NCBI GenBank assembly: GCA_035264765.1
Contig: DATFPQ010000190.1
Coordinates: forward strand, 1-16,677
DNA from: DATFPQ01 sp035264765
Lineage (GTDB): Bacteria > Actinomycetota > Actinomycetes > Actinomycetales > Angustibacteraceae
Direction of reading: 5' to 3'
Length of the DNA stretch: 16,677 nucleotides
Part shown: positions 1 through 7,144 of the stretch, one piece after another
Layout of the letters: each line of letters opens with the position of its first letter
Numbering within the stretch: position 1 is the stretch's first letter
Notes under the pieces: generated by a model
What the model saw: the letters and a program-made list of their open reading frames with translations, nothing else
What the model was told of the DNA's origin: nothing
Database searches by the model: none
Program-made: the position numbers and the translations under genes

Positions 1-395
1 ACATGCTCCTGGCGCTGAACAGTGGACTGCCCGGAATGTGCACGGTGCATGCCAACAGCGCCCGCGAAGCACTGACGAAGATGTGCACGCTTCCGCTGCT
101 CGCGGGCGAGAACGTGAGCGCACGGTTCGTGGTGCCCACGGTGGCGGCCAGCATCGACCTGGTCGTCCACATGGCGCTGGAGACGGCGGGAACACGCAGG
201 GTGCGAGAGATCGTCGCCGTGCCGGGCAGGGTAGAGGGCGATGTCGTCGAGACCGCCGACGTCTTCACCACCCGGCGAGGTGAGCTGGTGCGCGCGGATG
301 GCTTCCCACCCCATGTCGAGCGGTTCGAGCGCCTCGGCGTCGAGCTGCCCAAGCTGCTGAGCCCGACGTGGCAGCCAGCCGGTGAGCCGGCGTGA
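1..395 (+). CDS. tadA: TadA/CpaF-family secretion ATPase, C-terminal part (5' end outside window)
   Basis: This is the last 130 or so residues of the hexameric ATPase that powers Tad/Flp pilus assembly at the cytoplasmic face of the membrane. The frame is open at base 1, so the Walker motifs lie upstream of the window. What is visible is the segment LLALNSGLPGMCTVHANSA, containing the TVHANS motif typical of CpaF/TadA and GspE-type ATPases, followed by the leucine-rich REALTKMCTLPLLAGENVS stretch and the terminal beta-rich domain (DVVETADVFTTRRGELV). The TadB-like and TadC-like genes that follow directly support TadA/CpaF over other type II/IV secretion ATPases. Its TGA overlaps the GTG start of the next gene (GTGA, 392-395), which suggests translational coupling. 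The family identity is secure; the protein's full length cannot be judged here. Confidence 0.9.
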   Translation, partial: MLLALNSGLPGMCTVHANSAREALTKMCTLPLLAGENVSARFVVPTVAASIDLVVHMALETAGTRRVREIVAVPGRVEGDVVETADVFTTRRGELVRADGFPPHVERFERLGVELPKLLSPTWQPAGEPA

Positions 396-1264
396 GCGGC
401 CTCGGGCTCGGCCTCGTCCTGGGAGCGGGACTGTTCTTGGTCTGGTGGTCCTGCTGGGCTCCCGACCCTTACCGAAGGCCCGCGCGCGCCGGCCGGTCCA
501 CCCGGACCAGTCGGTTGGCCGACGACCTGCGCCAAGCGGGGGTCGACGGGGTTCGGCCGGGCGCTCTGGTCGGGGCGTGTCTGGTGCTCGGGGCCGTGGT
601 GCTCGCCCTCGGTGTGGCCGCCACGGGGGTCGTCGCGATCGGTGTCTGCTTCTCAGTGATGGCAACCGTTGCGCCGGTGCTGTGGGTGCGTGCGCGAGCG
701 CGTAGGCGCCGCGCCTCCTTGCGGGATCTATGGCCGGACGCCGTCGACAACCTCGCGTCGGGCGTGCGGGCGGGCCTGTCTCTACCCGAGGCGTTGTCGC
801 AGCTGTCGGTGCGCGGTCCCGAGGAGCTGCGGCCCGCGTTCGCCGCGTTCGCGCGCGACTACCGTGCCACCGGTCGTTTCGGCGACGCGCTCGACCAGCT
901 CAAGGACCGACTCGCCGACCCGGTCGGCGACCGCATCGTGGAGTCCCTGCGGGTGGCCCGCGAGGTCGGCGGCACGGACCTGGGACGGCTGCTGCGGACG
1001 CTGTCCGCATTTCTGCGCCAGGATGCACGGACCCGCTCCGAGCTGGAGGCCCGACAGGGCTGGACCGTCAACGCGGCGCGGCTGGCGGTGGCGGCGCCCT
1101 GGGTCGTCGTGCTGCTGCTGTCGACCCGGCCGGAGTCCGTCGCGGCCTACGACCGGCCGGAAGGTGCGCTCGTCCTGGCGTGCGGTGGTGCCTTCACCGT
1201 GCTCGCGTACCGGGTGATGATTCGCATAGCCCGGCTGCCGGAGGAGCGGCGGGTACTGAGATGA
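392..1264 (+). CDS. tadB: TadB-like inner-membrane platform protein (T2SS F domain)
   Basis: This 290-residue integral membrane protein forms, with the TadC-like protein, the platform on which the TadA ATPase acts to extrude Flp-type pili. Hydrophobic segments are at about residues 4-21, 58-75 and 77-98, then a cytoplasmic T2SSF-type helical domain at about 110-215, and further membrane segments at about 228-245 and 257-275. The stretch DLWPDAVDNLASGVRAGLSL (residues 112-131) is the family hallmark: a Pro-Asp helix followed by a Gly-Leu-Ser turn. REVGGTDLGRLLRTLS (190-205) is the matching second half. The GTG start at 392 overlaps the upstream stop, and the gene ends in an ATGA overlap with the next gene. 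Length and topology are normal for actinobacterial TadB. Confidence 0.87.
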   Translation: MSGLGLGLVLGAGLFLVWWSCWAPDPYRRPARAGRSTRTSRLADDLRQAGVDGVRPGALVGACLVLGAVVLALGVAATGVVAIGVCFSVMATVAPVLWVRARARRRRASLRDLWPDAVDNLASGVRAGLSLPEALSQLSVRGPEELRPAFAAFARDYRATGRFGDALDQLKDRLADPVGDRIVESLRVAREVGGTDLGRLLRTLSAFLRQDARTRSELEARQGWTVNAARLAVAAPWVVVLLLSTRPESVAAYDRPEGALVLACGGAFTVLAYRVMIRIARLPEERRVLR

Positions 1265-2193
1265 GGGGCGCGTGGGTGGGTGCGCTGCTTGGCCTCCTTC
1301 TCGGTACGGGCCTGGTGCTGGTACTGGGTGGCCTGCCACCGCTGCGACGCACGAGCCTGGACGCCCGGCTGGAGCCCTACCTGCGCGACACCGCCCGGCC
1401 GAGTCGGCTGCTGGCCGATCCGCCTCGGTCCCCGTTGCCGGTGCTGGGGCGCCTGGCGGCCCCGGCGGTGCATGACGCTGCCCGGGCAGTGGAGCGGGTG
1501 CTGGGCGGTGCTGCTTCGGTACGGCGGCGGCTGGAGCGCGCCGGCCGGCCGCCTGACGTGGAGGCCTTCCGGGCCGGGCAGGTTCTGTGGGGAGCCGTCG
1601 GGCTGGCGCTTGGCGGCCTGCTGGCTGCGCTCTTGCACTGGGGCCGCTCGAGCCCTCCGCCGGCCCTGGCCGCGCTGGTGCTCGTGCTGGGCGCCGCGGG
1701 AGTGGCCGGCCGCGACTGGTGGCTCAGTCGGCAAGCCGAGTCCCGGGAGCGCCGCATGCTCGCCGAGCTGCCGACAGTGGCCGAGATGCTGGCCCTTGCC
1801 GTGGCGGCCGGGGAGGGCCCGCTGCCCGCGCTGGAACGAGTGGCCCGGCTCAGCACCGGCGAGCTGTCTGGTGAGCTGCGCCGAACCCTGGCGGACGCCC
1901 GCGCGGGTGCTCCCGTTCCCACCGCCCTGCAGGGACTCGCTGACCGTACCGGGCTGGTGCCGCTGGCTCGGTTCGTGGACGGCGTCGTGGTGGCCGTCGA
2001 GCGAGGCACGCCCCTGGCCGACGTCCTGCGGGCCCAGGCGGCCGACGTCAGGGACGCTGGCCAACGGGCGCTCATGGACACCGCGGGCAAGAAGGAGATC
2101 GCCATGATGATCCCGGTCGTCTTTCTGGTGCTGCCCGTGACCGTGCTGTTCGCCGTGTACCCCGGGTTCGCCTTTCTGCGGCTCGGGTTGTGA
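1261..2193 (+). CDS. tadC: TadC-like inner-membrane platform protein (T2SS F domain)
   Basis: This 310-residue protein is the second half of the Tad membrane platform. Hydrophobic segments are at about residues 4-24, 108-126, 134-150 and 281-309. The T2SSF-type domain lies at about 165-275, with ELPTVAEMLALAVAAGEGPL (169-188) corresponding to the PDAVDNLASGVRAGLSL motif of the TadB-like neighbour. The extreme C-terminus, with KKEIAMMIPVVFLVLPVTVL (277-296), is typical of TadC: a conserved Lys pair and then a proline-containing membrane helix. I chose the ATG at 1261 because it overlaps the stop of tadB (ATGA) and is followed at once by an N-terminal membrane helix. The open frame extends further upstream, but only inside tadB. 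After the stop there is a 46-base gap before the pilin-like gene. Confidence 0.85.
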   Translation: MRGAWVGALLGLLLGTGLVLVLGGLPPLRRTSLDARLEPYLRDTARPSRLLADPPRSPLPVLGRLAAPAVHDAARAVERVLGGAASVRRRLERAGRPPDVEAFRAGQVLWGAVGLALGGLLAALLHWGRSSPPPALAALVLVLGAAGVAGRDWWLSRQAESRERRMLAELPTVAEMLALAVAAGEGPLPALERVARLSTGELSGELRRTLADARAGAPVPTALQGLADRTGLVPLARFVDGVVVAVERGTPLADVLRAQAADVRDAGQRALMDTAGKKEIAMMIPVVFLVLPVTVLFAVYPGFAFLRLGL

Positions 2194-2226
2194 TGCCTGC
2201 AGGTACGAACGACTAGCCCAACACGC

Positions 2227-2234
2227 AGGAGGGG
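2227..2234 (+). promoter_or_regulatory. Strong Shine-Dalgarno of the pilin-like gene
   Basis: AGGAGGGG lies 5 bases before the ATG at 2240, in the only real intergenic gap (46 bases) of the Tad operon. The other genes of the operon start inside the preceding stop codon. This site therefore suggests independent, high-level translation of the small subunit. Confidence 0.7.
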
Positions 2235-2239
2235 AATCG

Positions 2240-2455
2240 ATGATCGCAAGGAGGAGGGCCCGTCGACACCGTTGGGGTGCCGGGGTATCGGCGCGGTGCT
2301 GGAGCGCGCTCGCCAGTGACCGGGGCGACGTACCCGGGTGGGTGCTGGTCACGATCATGACCGCGGGACTGGTGGCTGGTCTGTGGGCGGTTGCCGGCGA
2401 CCTGCTGAACGACCTGTTCCGTCGGGCCATCGAGGGCGCCGCTGGTGGGCCGTGA
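2240..2455 (+). CDS. Small single-pass membrane protein, putative Flp pilin-like subunit
   Basis: This 71-residue protein has a basic N-terminus (Arg-rich, residues 3-11), then SDRGDVPGWVLVTIMTAGLV (26-45) opening one hydrophobic helix to about residue 52, and a short polar tail (NDLFRRAIEGAAGGP). Its place between tadC and the TadE-like genes, its size, its charged leader followed by a Gly and a hydrophobic helix, and its strong private ribosome site all fit a major Flp-type pilin or related secreted subunit. Classical Flp prepilins are cut at G|XXXXEY, however, and here the residues after Gly-28 are DVPGW, with no Glu at position +5. The pilin assignment is therefore inference from context; a small platform-associated membrane protein is the alternative. 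The stop overlaps the next start (GTGA). Confidence 0.72.
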   Translation: MIARRRARRHRWGAGVSARCWSALASDRGDVPGWVLVTIMTAGLVAGLWAVAGDLLNDLFRRAIEGAAGGP

Positions 2456-2883
2456 CGCCTGCTGGCCGCAGGGCACGGGGGGACGTCGGTCGGCACTCGG
2501 CCGGGGACCGTGGCTCCGCGGTCGTCGACTTCGCCCTGGTTGGTGCGCTGCTGACCCTGGTGTTTCTGTCGGTCATACAGCTGGCGCTGGTGGTACACGT
2601 GCGCAACACCTTGGTCGACTGTGCGGCCGAGGGAGCCAGGTACGGCGCCCGTGCCGACCGCAGTCCGTCCGACGCTGTCGAGCGGACCCGCGCCCTCGTG
2701 GTGTCCGAGCTGTCCGTCGGTTACGCCGGCCGCGTAGGTCCCCGGATCACCGCAGGCGAGGTCGACCGGGGAGGCGCCCGAGCAGTCGAGGTGCGGCTGT
2801 CCGCACCGCTGCCCGTGGTGGGGATGGCCGGGCCGAGCGGCCTGCTGACCGTGGCCGGACATGCTTACGCGGAGCGCCAGTGA
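2452..2883 (+). CDS. tadE: TadE-family pilus assembly protein (minor pseudopilin)
   Basis: This 143-residue protein is anchored by one N-terminal helix at about residues 24-49. The stretch DRGSAVVDFALVGALLTLVF (19-38) is the TadE signature: a small residue and Gly, then Ser-Ala-Val-Val-(Asp/Glu)-Phe leading into the membrane helix, here with Asp-26 in place of the usual Glu. After the helix come RNTLVDCAAEGARYGA (51-66), the usual amphipathic continuation, and an extracytoplasmic beta-rich domain. TadE-type proteins act as pseudopilins needed for Flp pilus assembly. The GTG at 2452 is chosen because it overlaps the pilin-like gene's stop; an earlier in-frame ATG lies inside that gene and would add an implausible extension. 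The end overlaps the next GTG (2880-2883). Confidence 0.85.
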   Translation: MTPAGRRARGDVGRHSAGDRGSAVVDFALVGALLTLVFLSVIQLALVVHVRNTLVDCAAEGARYGARADRSPSDAVERTRALVVSELSVGYAGRVGPRITAGEVDRGGARAVEVRLSAPLPVVGMAGPSGLLTVAGHAYAERQ

Positions 2884-3512
2884 AGCGACGTTTTGGGAGG
2901 CAAGTCGGCGAGTCCACGCGGCTGTTGATTGGCAGCGACCAGCGCACAGGGGAGGGCCGCCGGCCGTCCGGGGAGAACGGCACGGCGGTGGTCGAGTTCT
3001 GCCTGCTGGCCGTCGTGATGCTGGTGCCGGTCGTGTATCTCGTCCTTGCCCTGGGCCGGATCCAGGCAGGCGCGTTCGCCGCCCAGGGTGCCGCTCGAGA
3101 GGCAGGCCGTGCCTTCGTCACGGCGGACGACGAGGGATCGGCGCGGCAGCGGGCGGACGCCGCAGCCGCGATCGCCTTTGCCGACCAGGGGTTCAAGGAC
3201 CCGGCCCTGGTCGGCATCGACGTGATGTGCACCGCGTCCCCGTGCTTGGCGCCGGACGAGAGGGTGGTTGCCCGCTCCCGCGTCCTGGTGGTGCTGCCGG
3301 GGGTTCCGCGCCTGCTTGACCGGGTGATCCCCGCTCGGCTGGAGCTGACCGCCCGGCACGTGTCGACGGTGGACCGGTTCCGGGGCCGAGACGCCGGATC
3401 GGTGTCCGCACCGGCCCCGGTGCCGGAAGTCGGCCGCCGACCGGACGCGGAGGTCGGTCGGGACGTCCGACGGGACGCGGCTCGCAACGTTGGCCGGGAA
3501 CCCCAACCATGA
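2880..3512 (+). CDS. TadE-like pilus assembly protein with Asp/Arg-rich C-terminal tail
   Basis: This 210-residue protein is a second TadE-type subunit. It has a polar 35-residue N-terminus, then ENGTAVVEFCLLAVVMLVPV (32-51) with the canonical Val-Val-Glu-Phe start of the TadE helix, which ends near residue 58. The continuation GRIQAGAFAAQGAAREAGRA is the usual Ala-rich amphipathic part. The extracytoplasmic region carries two cysteines, Cys-117 and Cys-122 (MCTASPC), which could form a disulphide. The last 40 or so residues are proline- and then Asp/Arg-rich with repeated VGR triplets and no resemblance to the TadE domain. The start codon GTG overlaps the tadE stop (GTGA), and its own stop overlaps the next ATG (ATGA). 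It may correspond to the TadF role, but that is not provable from sequence. Confidence 0.8.
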   Translation: MKRRFGRQVGESTRLLIGSDQRTGEGRRPSGENGTAVVEFCLLAVVMLVPVVYLVLALGRIQAGAFAAQGAAREAGRAFVTADDEGSARQRADAAAAIAFADQGFKDPALVGIDVMCTASPCLAPDERVVARSRVLVVLPGVPRLLDRVIPARLELTARHVSTVDRFRGRDAGSVSAPAPVPEVGRRPDAEVGRDVRRDAARNVGREPQP

Positions 3513-4000
3513 CCCAGGGAACGCGCCGGCCGCCTCGCCGCAGAACGCGCCTACGGTGCGCCGACGACGGCGGCCAGATCCTCCTGCTGGCGCTCGGCTA
3601 CACCCTGGTGGCCTTCGCCCTGGTCGCGGTCGCGGTCGACGCCACCGCGGTGCACCTGGCCCGCAGTCAGCTGCTGGACGCCGCGGACGCGGCCGCGCTG
3701 GACGCCGCCGACGCGGTGGACGCCGGCAGCGTGTACGCGGGCGGCCTCGGCCCGGACGTGCCACTGTCCGGCGAGGCGGTTCGCAGCCAAGCGGAGACGT
3801 ACCTGAGCAGGTACGAGCCGCCGTCACGCCTCGAGGCCGTCGGGCTCACGGGTGGCACCGGCAGCCCGGACGGAATCAGCGCGGTGGTCGAGCTGTCCGG
3901 CCGCGTCCGGCTGCCCATCGCGGCCCCGGTCGTCGCCAGCTTCGCGGGAGGGATCACCGTGACCGTGCAGTCGACTGCTCGGGCGCGGCTGCAGCCGTGA
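3509..4000 (+). CDS. TadG-like Flp pilus-assembly protein (short form)
   Basis: This 163-residue protein has a basic N-terminus and then DDGGQILLLALGYTLVAFAL (19-38), the Gly-Gln and hydrophobic pattern of the TadE/TadG-like N-terminal domain. The membrane segment runs to about residue 46. The following LARSQLLDAADAAALDAADA (51-70) is the alanine/aspartate-rich helix seen in many TadG-like proteins. The rest is a short extracytoplasmic domain. Classical TadG proteins are much longer and carry a von Willebrand A domain; none is present here, so this is the short actinobacterial type that commonly closes such operons. It starts in an ATGA overlap and is the last gene of the operon: a 113-base gap and a new promoter-like site follow. 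Confidence 0.8.
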   Translation: MTQGTRRPPRRRTRLRCADDGGQILLLALGYTLVAFALVAVAVDATAVHLARSQLLDAADAAALDAADAVDAGSVYAGGLGPDVPLSGEAVRSQAETYLSRYEPPSRLEAVGLTGGTGSPDGISAVVELSGRVRLPIAAPVVASFAGGITVTVQSTARARLQP

Positions 4001-4074
4001 GGGCAGGCTGCGTGATGCCGTCACCGTGGGTCGACCTCGAAGCAACGCCCGTCGCGCCCGACCAGCCGTCGCGT

Positions 4075-4091
4075 CGGCGGGACCACCGCCG
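4075..4091 (+). terminator. Weak GC hairpin after the Tad operon
   Basis: CGGCGG and CCGCCG form a 6-bp stem with the loop GACCA, between the last Tad gene and prfB. There is no T-tract. It sits just upstream of the putative prfB -10 box, so it could equally be an incidental or regulatory structure. Confidence 0.3.
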
Positions 4092-4099
4092 TCCTGACG

Positions 4100-4105
4100 T
4101 AGGCT
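4100..4105 (+). promoter_or_regulatory. Putative -10 box of prfB (leaderless start)
   Basis: TAGGCT fits the actinobacterial TANNNT -10 consensus and ends 8 bases before the GTG of prfB, with no Shine-Dalgarno in between. That is the geometry of leaderless transcription, in which the mRNA begins at or next to the start codon. No clear -35 box is visible. Confidence 0.4.
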
Positions 4106-4113
4106 TGACTCTC

Positions 4114-5226
4114 GTGGCTGCCGTCGACTACTCCGCCGAGATCCGCGACCTGCGCACGACCGTGGAGTCCATCCAGCAGGTGAGCGACCTCGACCGGCTG
4201 CGCGCCGAGATCGCCGAGCTGGAGAAGGCCTCCGGCGCGCCGGACCTGTGGGACGACCCCGAGGCGGCGCAGAAGGTCACCAGTCGGCTCTCGCACCTGA
4301 CCGCCGAGCTGGAGCGCGTGGAGCGGGTCGGCCAGCGGGTCGACGACCTCGAGGTGCTGGTCGAGCTGGCGCAGGCCGAGGACGACGCGGAGACCCTCGC
4401 CGAGGCCGACGCGGAGCTGCAGGCGCTCAAGAAGACGGTGAGCGAGCTCGAGGTCCGCACGCTGCTGAACGGCGAGATGGACGAGCGCGAGGCGCTGGTG
4501 ACCGTGCGCGCGGAGGCGGGCGGCGTCGACGCGGCGGACTTCGCCGAGATGCTCCTGCGCATGTACCTGCGCTGGGCCGAGCGGCACGGCTACGGCACGG
4601 AGGTCTTGGACACCTCCTACGCCGAGGAGGCGGGCCTGAAGTCCGCCACCTTCGCGGTGCACGCGCCGTACGCCTACGGCACCCTGCAAGTCGAGCAGGG
4701 CACGCACCGGCTGGTCCGCATCTCCCCGTTCGACAACCAGGGACGACGGCAGACGAGCTTCGCCGGCGTCGAGGTGCTTCCGGTCACCGAGAGCACCGAC
4801 CACGTCGACATCCCGGAGTCCGAGATCAAGGTCGACGTGTTCCGCTCGTCCGGACCTGGCGGCCAGAGCGTCAACACGACCGACTCCGCGGTCCGGATGA
4901 CGCACCTGCCCACCGGCATCGTGGTGTCGATGCAGAACGAGAAGTCGCAGATCCAGAACCGCGCCGCCGCGCTGAAGGTGCTCCAGTCCCGGCTGCTGCA
5001 GGTCCGCAAGGCGGAGGAGCGCGCCGCACTGGACGCACTCAAGGGCGAGGGGTCCAGCTGGGGCAACCAGATGCGTTCCTATGTCCTGCATCCGTACCAG
5101 ATGGTCAAGGACCTGCGCACCGAGCATGAGGTCGGCAACACCGCCGCGGTGTTCGACGGCGACATCGACGGCTTCCTCGAGGCTGGCATCCGCTGGAAGC
5201 GCAGCCAGGACCGCGCCCACGCGTGA
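4114..5226 (+). CDS. prfB: Peptide chain release factor 2
   Basis: RF2 (370 residues) recognises UGA and UAA in the ribosomal A site and triggers hydrolysis of peptidyl-tRNA. Visible features are the coiled-coil domain 1 (residues about 5-110), the SPF codon-recognition tripeptide at 204-206 (RISPFDNQGRRQTSFAGVEV), which marks RF2 rather than RF1, and the catalytic GGQ at 249-251 (SSGPGGQSVNTTDSAVRMTH). The GTG at 4114 gives the normal RF2 N-terminus (AAVDYSAEIRDL). The frame stays open far upstream, but that part lies in the Tad genes and is not coding. The reading frame is continuous: the autoregulatory UGA frameshift site near codon 25 found in many bacteria is absent, as in other actinobacteria. 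It leads the conserved prfB-ftsE-ftsX-M23-smpB cluster. Confidence 0.96.
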   Translation: MAAVDYSAEIRDLRTTVESIQQVSDLDRLRAEIAELEKASGAPDLWDDPEAAQKVTSRLSHLTAELERVERVGQRVDDLEVLVELAQAEDDAETLAEADAELQALKKTVSELEVRTLLNGEMDEREALVTVRAEAGGVDAADFAEMLLRMYLRWAERHGYGTEVLDTSYAEEAGLKSATFAVHAPYAYGTLQVEQGTHRLVRISPFDNQGRRQTSFAGVEVLPVTESTDHVDIPESEIKVDVFRSSGPGGQSVNTTDSAVRMTHLPTGIVVSMQNEKSQIQNRAAALKVLQSRLLQVRKAEERAALDALKGEGSSWGNQMRSYVLHPYQMVKDLRTEHEVGNTAAVFDGDIDGFLEAGIRWKRSQDRAHA

Positions 5227-5301
5227 CGTCGGGCGCCACGGTCGGCGGCAGTGCGCAACGCCCGCTCACGGACGCTGCTCCGGGACACCGGCGGACCGAC
5301 G

Positions 5302-5307
5302 TACGAT
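5302..5307 (+). promoter_or_regulatory. Putative -10 box upstream of ftsE
   Basis: TACGAT matches TANNNT within the 170-base prfB-ftsE gap, about 90 bases ahead of the ftsE start. No convincing -35 was found, so this is only a candidate for an internal promoter that would let ftsEX be expressed apart from prfB. Confidence 0.3.
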
Positions 5308-5396
5308 CGCCTTGGGCGGCGGAACAGCCCCCCGATGGTGCGGCCAGGACCGGTCGCTCCGTCCCAGCTCCGGTCAGTGACGAGGACCGCCACCGC

Positions 5397-6086
5397 ATGA
5401 TCACGCTCCACAAGGTCAGCAAGGTCTACGCCCTGGGGCAGCGACCGGCGCTCGACGACGTGACCGTCGACATCGAGCGGGGCGAGTTCGTCTTCGTGGT
5501 CGGCGCGTCCGGGTCGGGGAAGTCCACGATGCTGCGCCTGGTGCTCAAGGAGGAGAAGGCGACGTCGGGCACGGTCCACGTCGCCGGCCGGGACGTCGCC
5601 CAGCTGTCGAGCTGGAAGGTCCCGCAGCTGCGCCGCCAGATCGGTGCGGTCTTCCAGGACTTCCGGCTGCTGCCGAACAAGACCGTCGCGCAGAACGTCG
5701 CCTTCGCGCTGCAGGTCATCGGCAAGCCGCGGCACGTGGTCGCCCAGGTCGTGCCCGAGACGCTCCAGCTGGTGGGGCTCGAGGGCAAGGAGAACCGGCT
5801 GCCGCACGAGCTGTCCGGCGGCGAGCAGCAGCGCGTGGCCATCGCCCGCGCCTTCGTCAACCGGCCGGCGATCCTGCTGGCCGACGAGCCCACCGGCAAC
5901 CTCGACCCCACGACGAGCATCGAAATCATGCGGCTGCTGGACCGGATCAACCGGACCGGCACGACCATCCTGATGGCCACCCACGACGACGACATCGTCG
6001 ACCAGCTCCGCAAGCGGGTGGTCGAGCTGGAGGACGGCCGGATCGTCCGCGACGAGCCGGTCGGGGCCTACGACGCCCGGCGCTGA
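5397..6086 (+). CDS. ftsE: Cell-division ABC-transporter ATPase FtsE
   Basis: This 229-residue cytoplasmic ATPase pairs with FtsX. The FtsEX complex converts ATP hydrolysis at the division site into conformational change that activates periplasmic or extracellular peptidoglycan hydrolases rather than transporting a solute. All ABC motifs are intact: Walker A GASGSGKST (36-44), Q-loop Gln-87 in VFQDFRLL, signature LSGGEQQR (139-146), Walker B ILLADEP (159-165) with catalytic Glu-164, D-loop and switch His-196 (MATHDDD). VFQDFRLLPNKTVAQNVAFA is the characteristic FtsE version of the Q-loop region. The ATG at 5397 is preceded by a weak GAGGA at 5382-5386 and gives the family start MITLHKVSK; the open frame upstream has no domain. 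ftsX follows after 33 bases. Confidence 0.96.
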   Translation: MITLHKVSKVYALGQRPALDDVTVDIERGEFVFVVGASGSGKSTMLRLVLKEEKATSGTVHVAGRDVAQLSSWKVPQLRRQIGAVFQDFRLLPNKTVAQNVAFALQVIGKPRHVVAQVVPETLQLVGLEGKENRLPHELSGGEQQRVAIARAFVNRPAILLADEPTGNLDPTTSIEIMRLLDRINRTGTTILMATHDDDIVDQLRKRVVELEDGRIVRDEPVGAYDARR

Positions 6087-6119
6087 CGTCGTCCGACACC
6101 GAGAAACCTGAAGGAAGTC

Positions 6120-7028
6120 ATGCGCCTGCAGTTCGTCCTCAGCGAGATGGCCATCGGGCTGCGCCGGAACATCTCCATGACGGTCTCAGTCGTCCTTGTC
6201 ACGATGGTCTCGCTCTTCTTCTTCGGCTTCGGGCTGCTGTCCAACGCCCAGGTCGACGCGATGAAGGACGACTGGTACGGCAAGGTCGAGGTGTCGATCT
6301 TCCTGTGCCCGCAGAACTCCGAGCAGGCCAACTGCGCCTCCGGTGAGGCGACCCAGGCCCAGAAGGACCAGCTGCAGAGTCAGCTCGACTCGCTGAAGCC
6401 GCTGGTGCAGAAGGTGTTCTTCGAGTCCAAGCAGGAGGCGTACGCGCGCTTCACGGAGCAGTTCAAGGACTCGGTGATCTCGCAGAGCGTTCGGCCGGAG
6501 CAGATGCCGGAGAGCTTCCGGGTCAAGCTGTCCGACCCGAAGAAGTACGCCGTGGTGGCGAGCGCTTTCGAGGGTGCACCCGGCGTCGAGAGCGTCCTCG
6601 ACCAGCGCAAGCTGCTGCAGAACCTGTTCAGCGTGCTCAACGGACTGACCCTTGCCTCCGGCGCGTTCGCCGTCGCCATGACGATCTCGGCCCTGCTGCT
6701 CGTCGCGACGACCGTGCGCCTGTCGGCGTTCAGCCGGCGGCGGGAGATCGGCATCATGCGGCTGGTCGGAGCGTCCCGCTGGCTGATCCAGCTGCCGTTC
6801 GTGCTCGAGGCGATCCTGGCGACCGTCCTCGGGGCGGCGATCGCGGTCGGCGTGCTGCTGGCCGGCGTCCACTTCGGGCTGACCGAGTTCCTCTCCCAGA
6901 AGCTGCTGTTCATTCGGTTCATCAGCACGGCCGACGTGCTGCGCGTGGCCCCGTGGCTGTTCCTGACCGGCCTGGCCATCTCGGTGATCGCGTCGATGGC
7001 CACCATGCACCGGTACGTCCGGGTCTGA
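6120..7028 (+). CDS. ftsX: Cell-division membrane protein FtsX
   Basis: This 302-residue membrane partner of FtsE follows the FtsX plan. It has a short N-terminal tail (MRLQFVLSEMAIGLRRNISM), TM1 at about 20-41, and an extracellular domain at about 45-165 that contacts a peptidoglycan hydrolase. TM2 (174-198), a cytoplasmic loop with RRREIGIMRLVGASRWLI (206-223), TM3 (about 224-250) and TM4 (about 275-296) follow. The loop is the hallmark that couples to FtsE. Two cysteines, Cys-63 and Cys-72, lie in the extracellular domain and could form a disulphide. The start ATG is preceded by AAGGAAG at 6111-6117. A hairpin with a T-rich tail follows the stop, so ftsE-ftsX appears to form a transcriptional unit that ends before the peptidase gene. 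Confidence 0.95.
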   Translation: MRLQFVLSEMAIGLRRNISMTVSVVLVTMVSLFFFGFGLLSNAQVDAMKDDWYGKVEVSIFLCPQNSEQANCASGEATQAQKDQLQSQLDSLKPLVQKVFFESKQEAYARFTEQFKDSVISQSVRPEQMPESFRVKLSDPKKYAVVASAFEGAPGVESVLDQRKLLQNLFSVLNGLTLASGAFAVAMTISALLLVATTVRLSAFSRRREIGIMRLVGASRWLIQLPFVLEAILATVLGAAIAVGVLLAGVHFGLTEFLSQKLLFIRFISTADVLRVAPWLFLTGLAISVIASMATMHRYVRV

Positions 7029-7046
7029 CCGGATCCGGGCTCGCGA

Positions 7047-7072
7047 AACACGGTTGCGCGCGCCACCGTGTT
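7047..7072 (+). terminator. Intrinsic-type terminator after ftsX
   Basis: AACACGGT (7047-7054) and ACCGTGTT (7065-7072) form a perfect 8-bp stem around a 10-base GC loop, followed by the T-rich run GTTGTTGCTGT. It lies 18 bases after the ftsX stop. A second palindrome, CCGGATCCGG, sits at 7029-7038 directly after the stop. This is the best T-tailed terminator candidate in the window. Confidence 0.6.
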
Positions 7073-7144
7073 GTTGCTGTGACTTGTGGTACCAATGGTG
7101 CACCGGGTGCCTTGGCGTGCCCGGCCGATGACGCCCAGTCACCC

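Noticed and set aside
1147..2862. 571-codon minus-strand open frame across tadC, the pilin-like gene and tadE
   Set aside because: It is low in complexity (Gln/His/Arg/Pro-rich), has no domain, and lies antisense to well-supported Tad genes with overlapping starts and stops.
3490..4113. Possible 208-residue N-terminal extension of RF2
   Set aside because: The frame is open by chance through the TadG-like gene. The extension has no domain, and RF2 homologues begin at AAVDYSAEIRDL.
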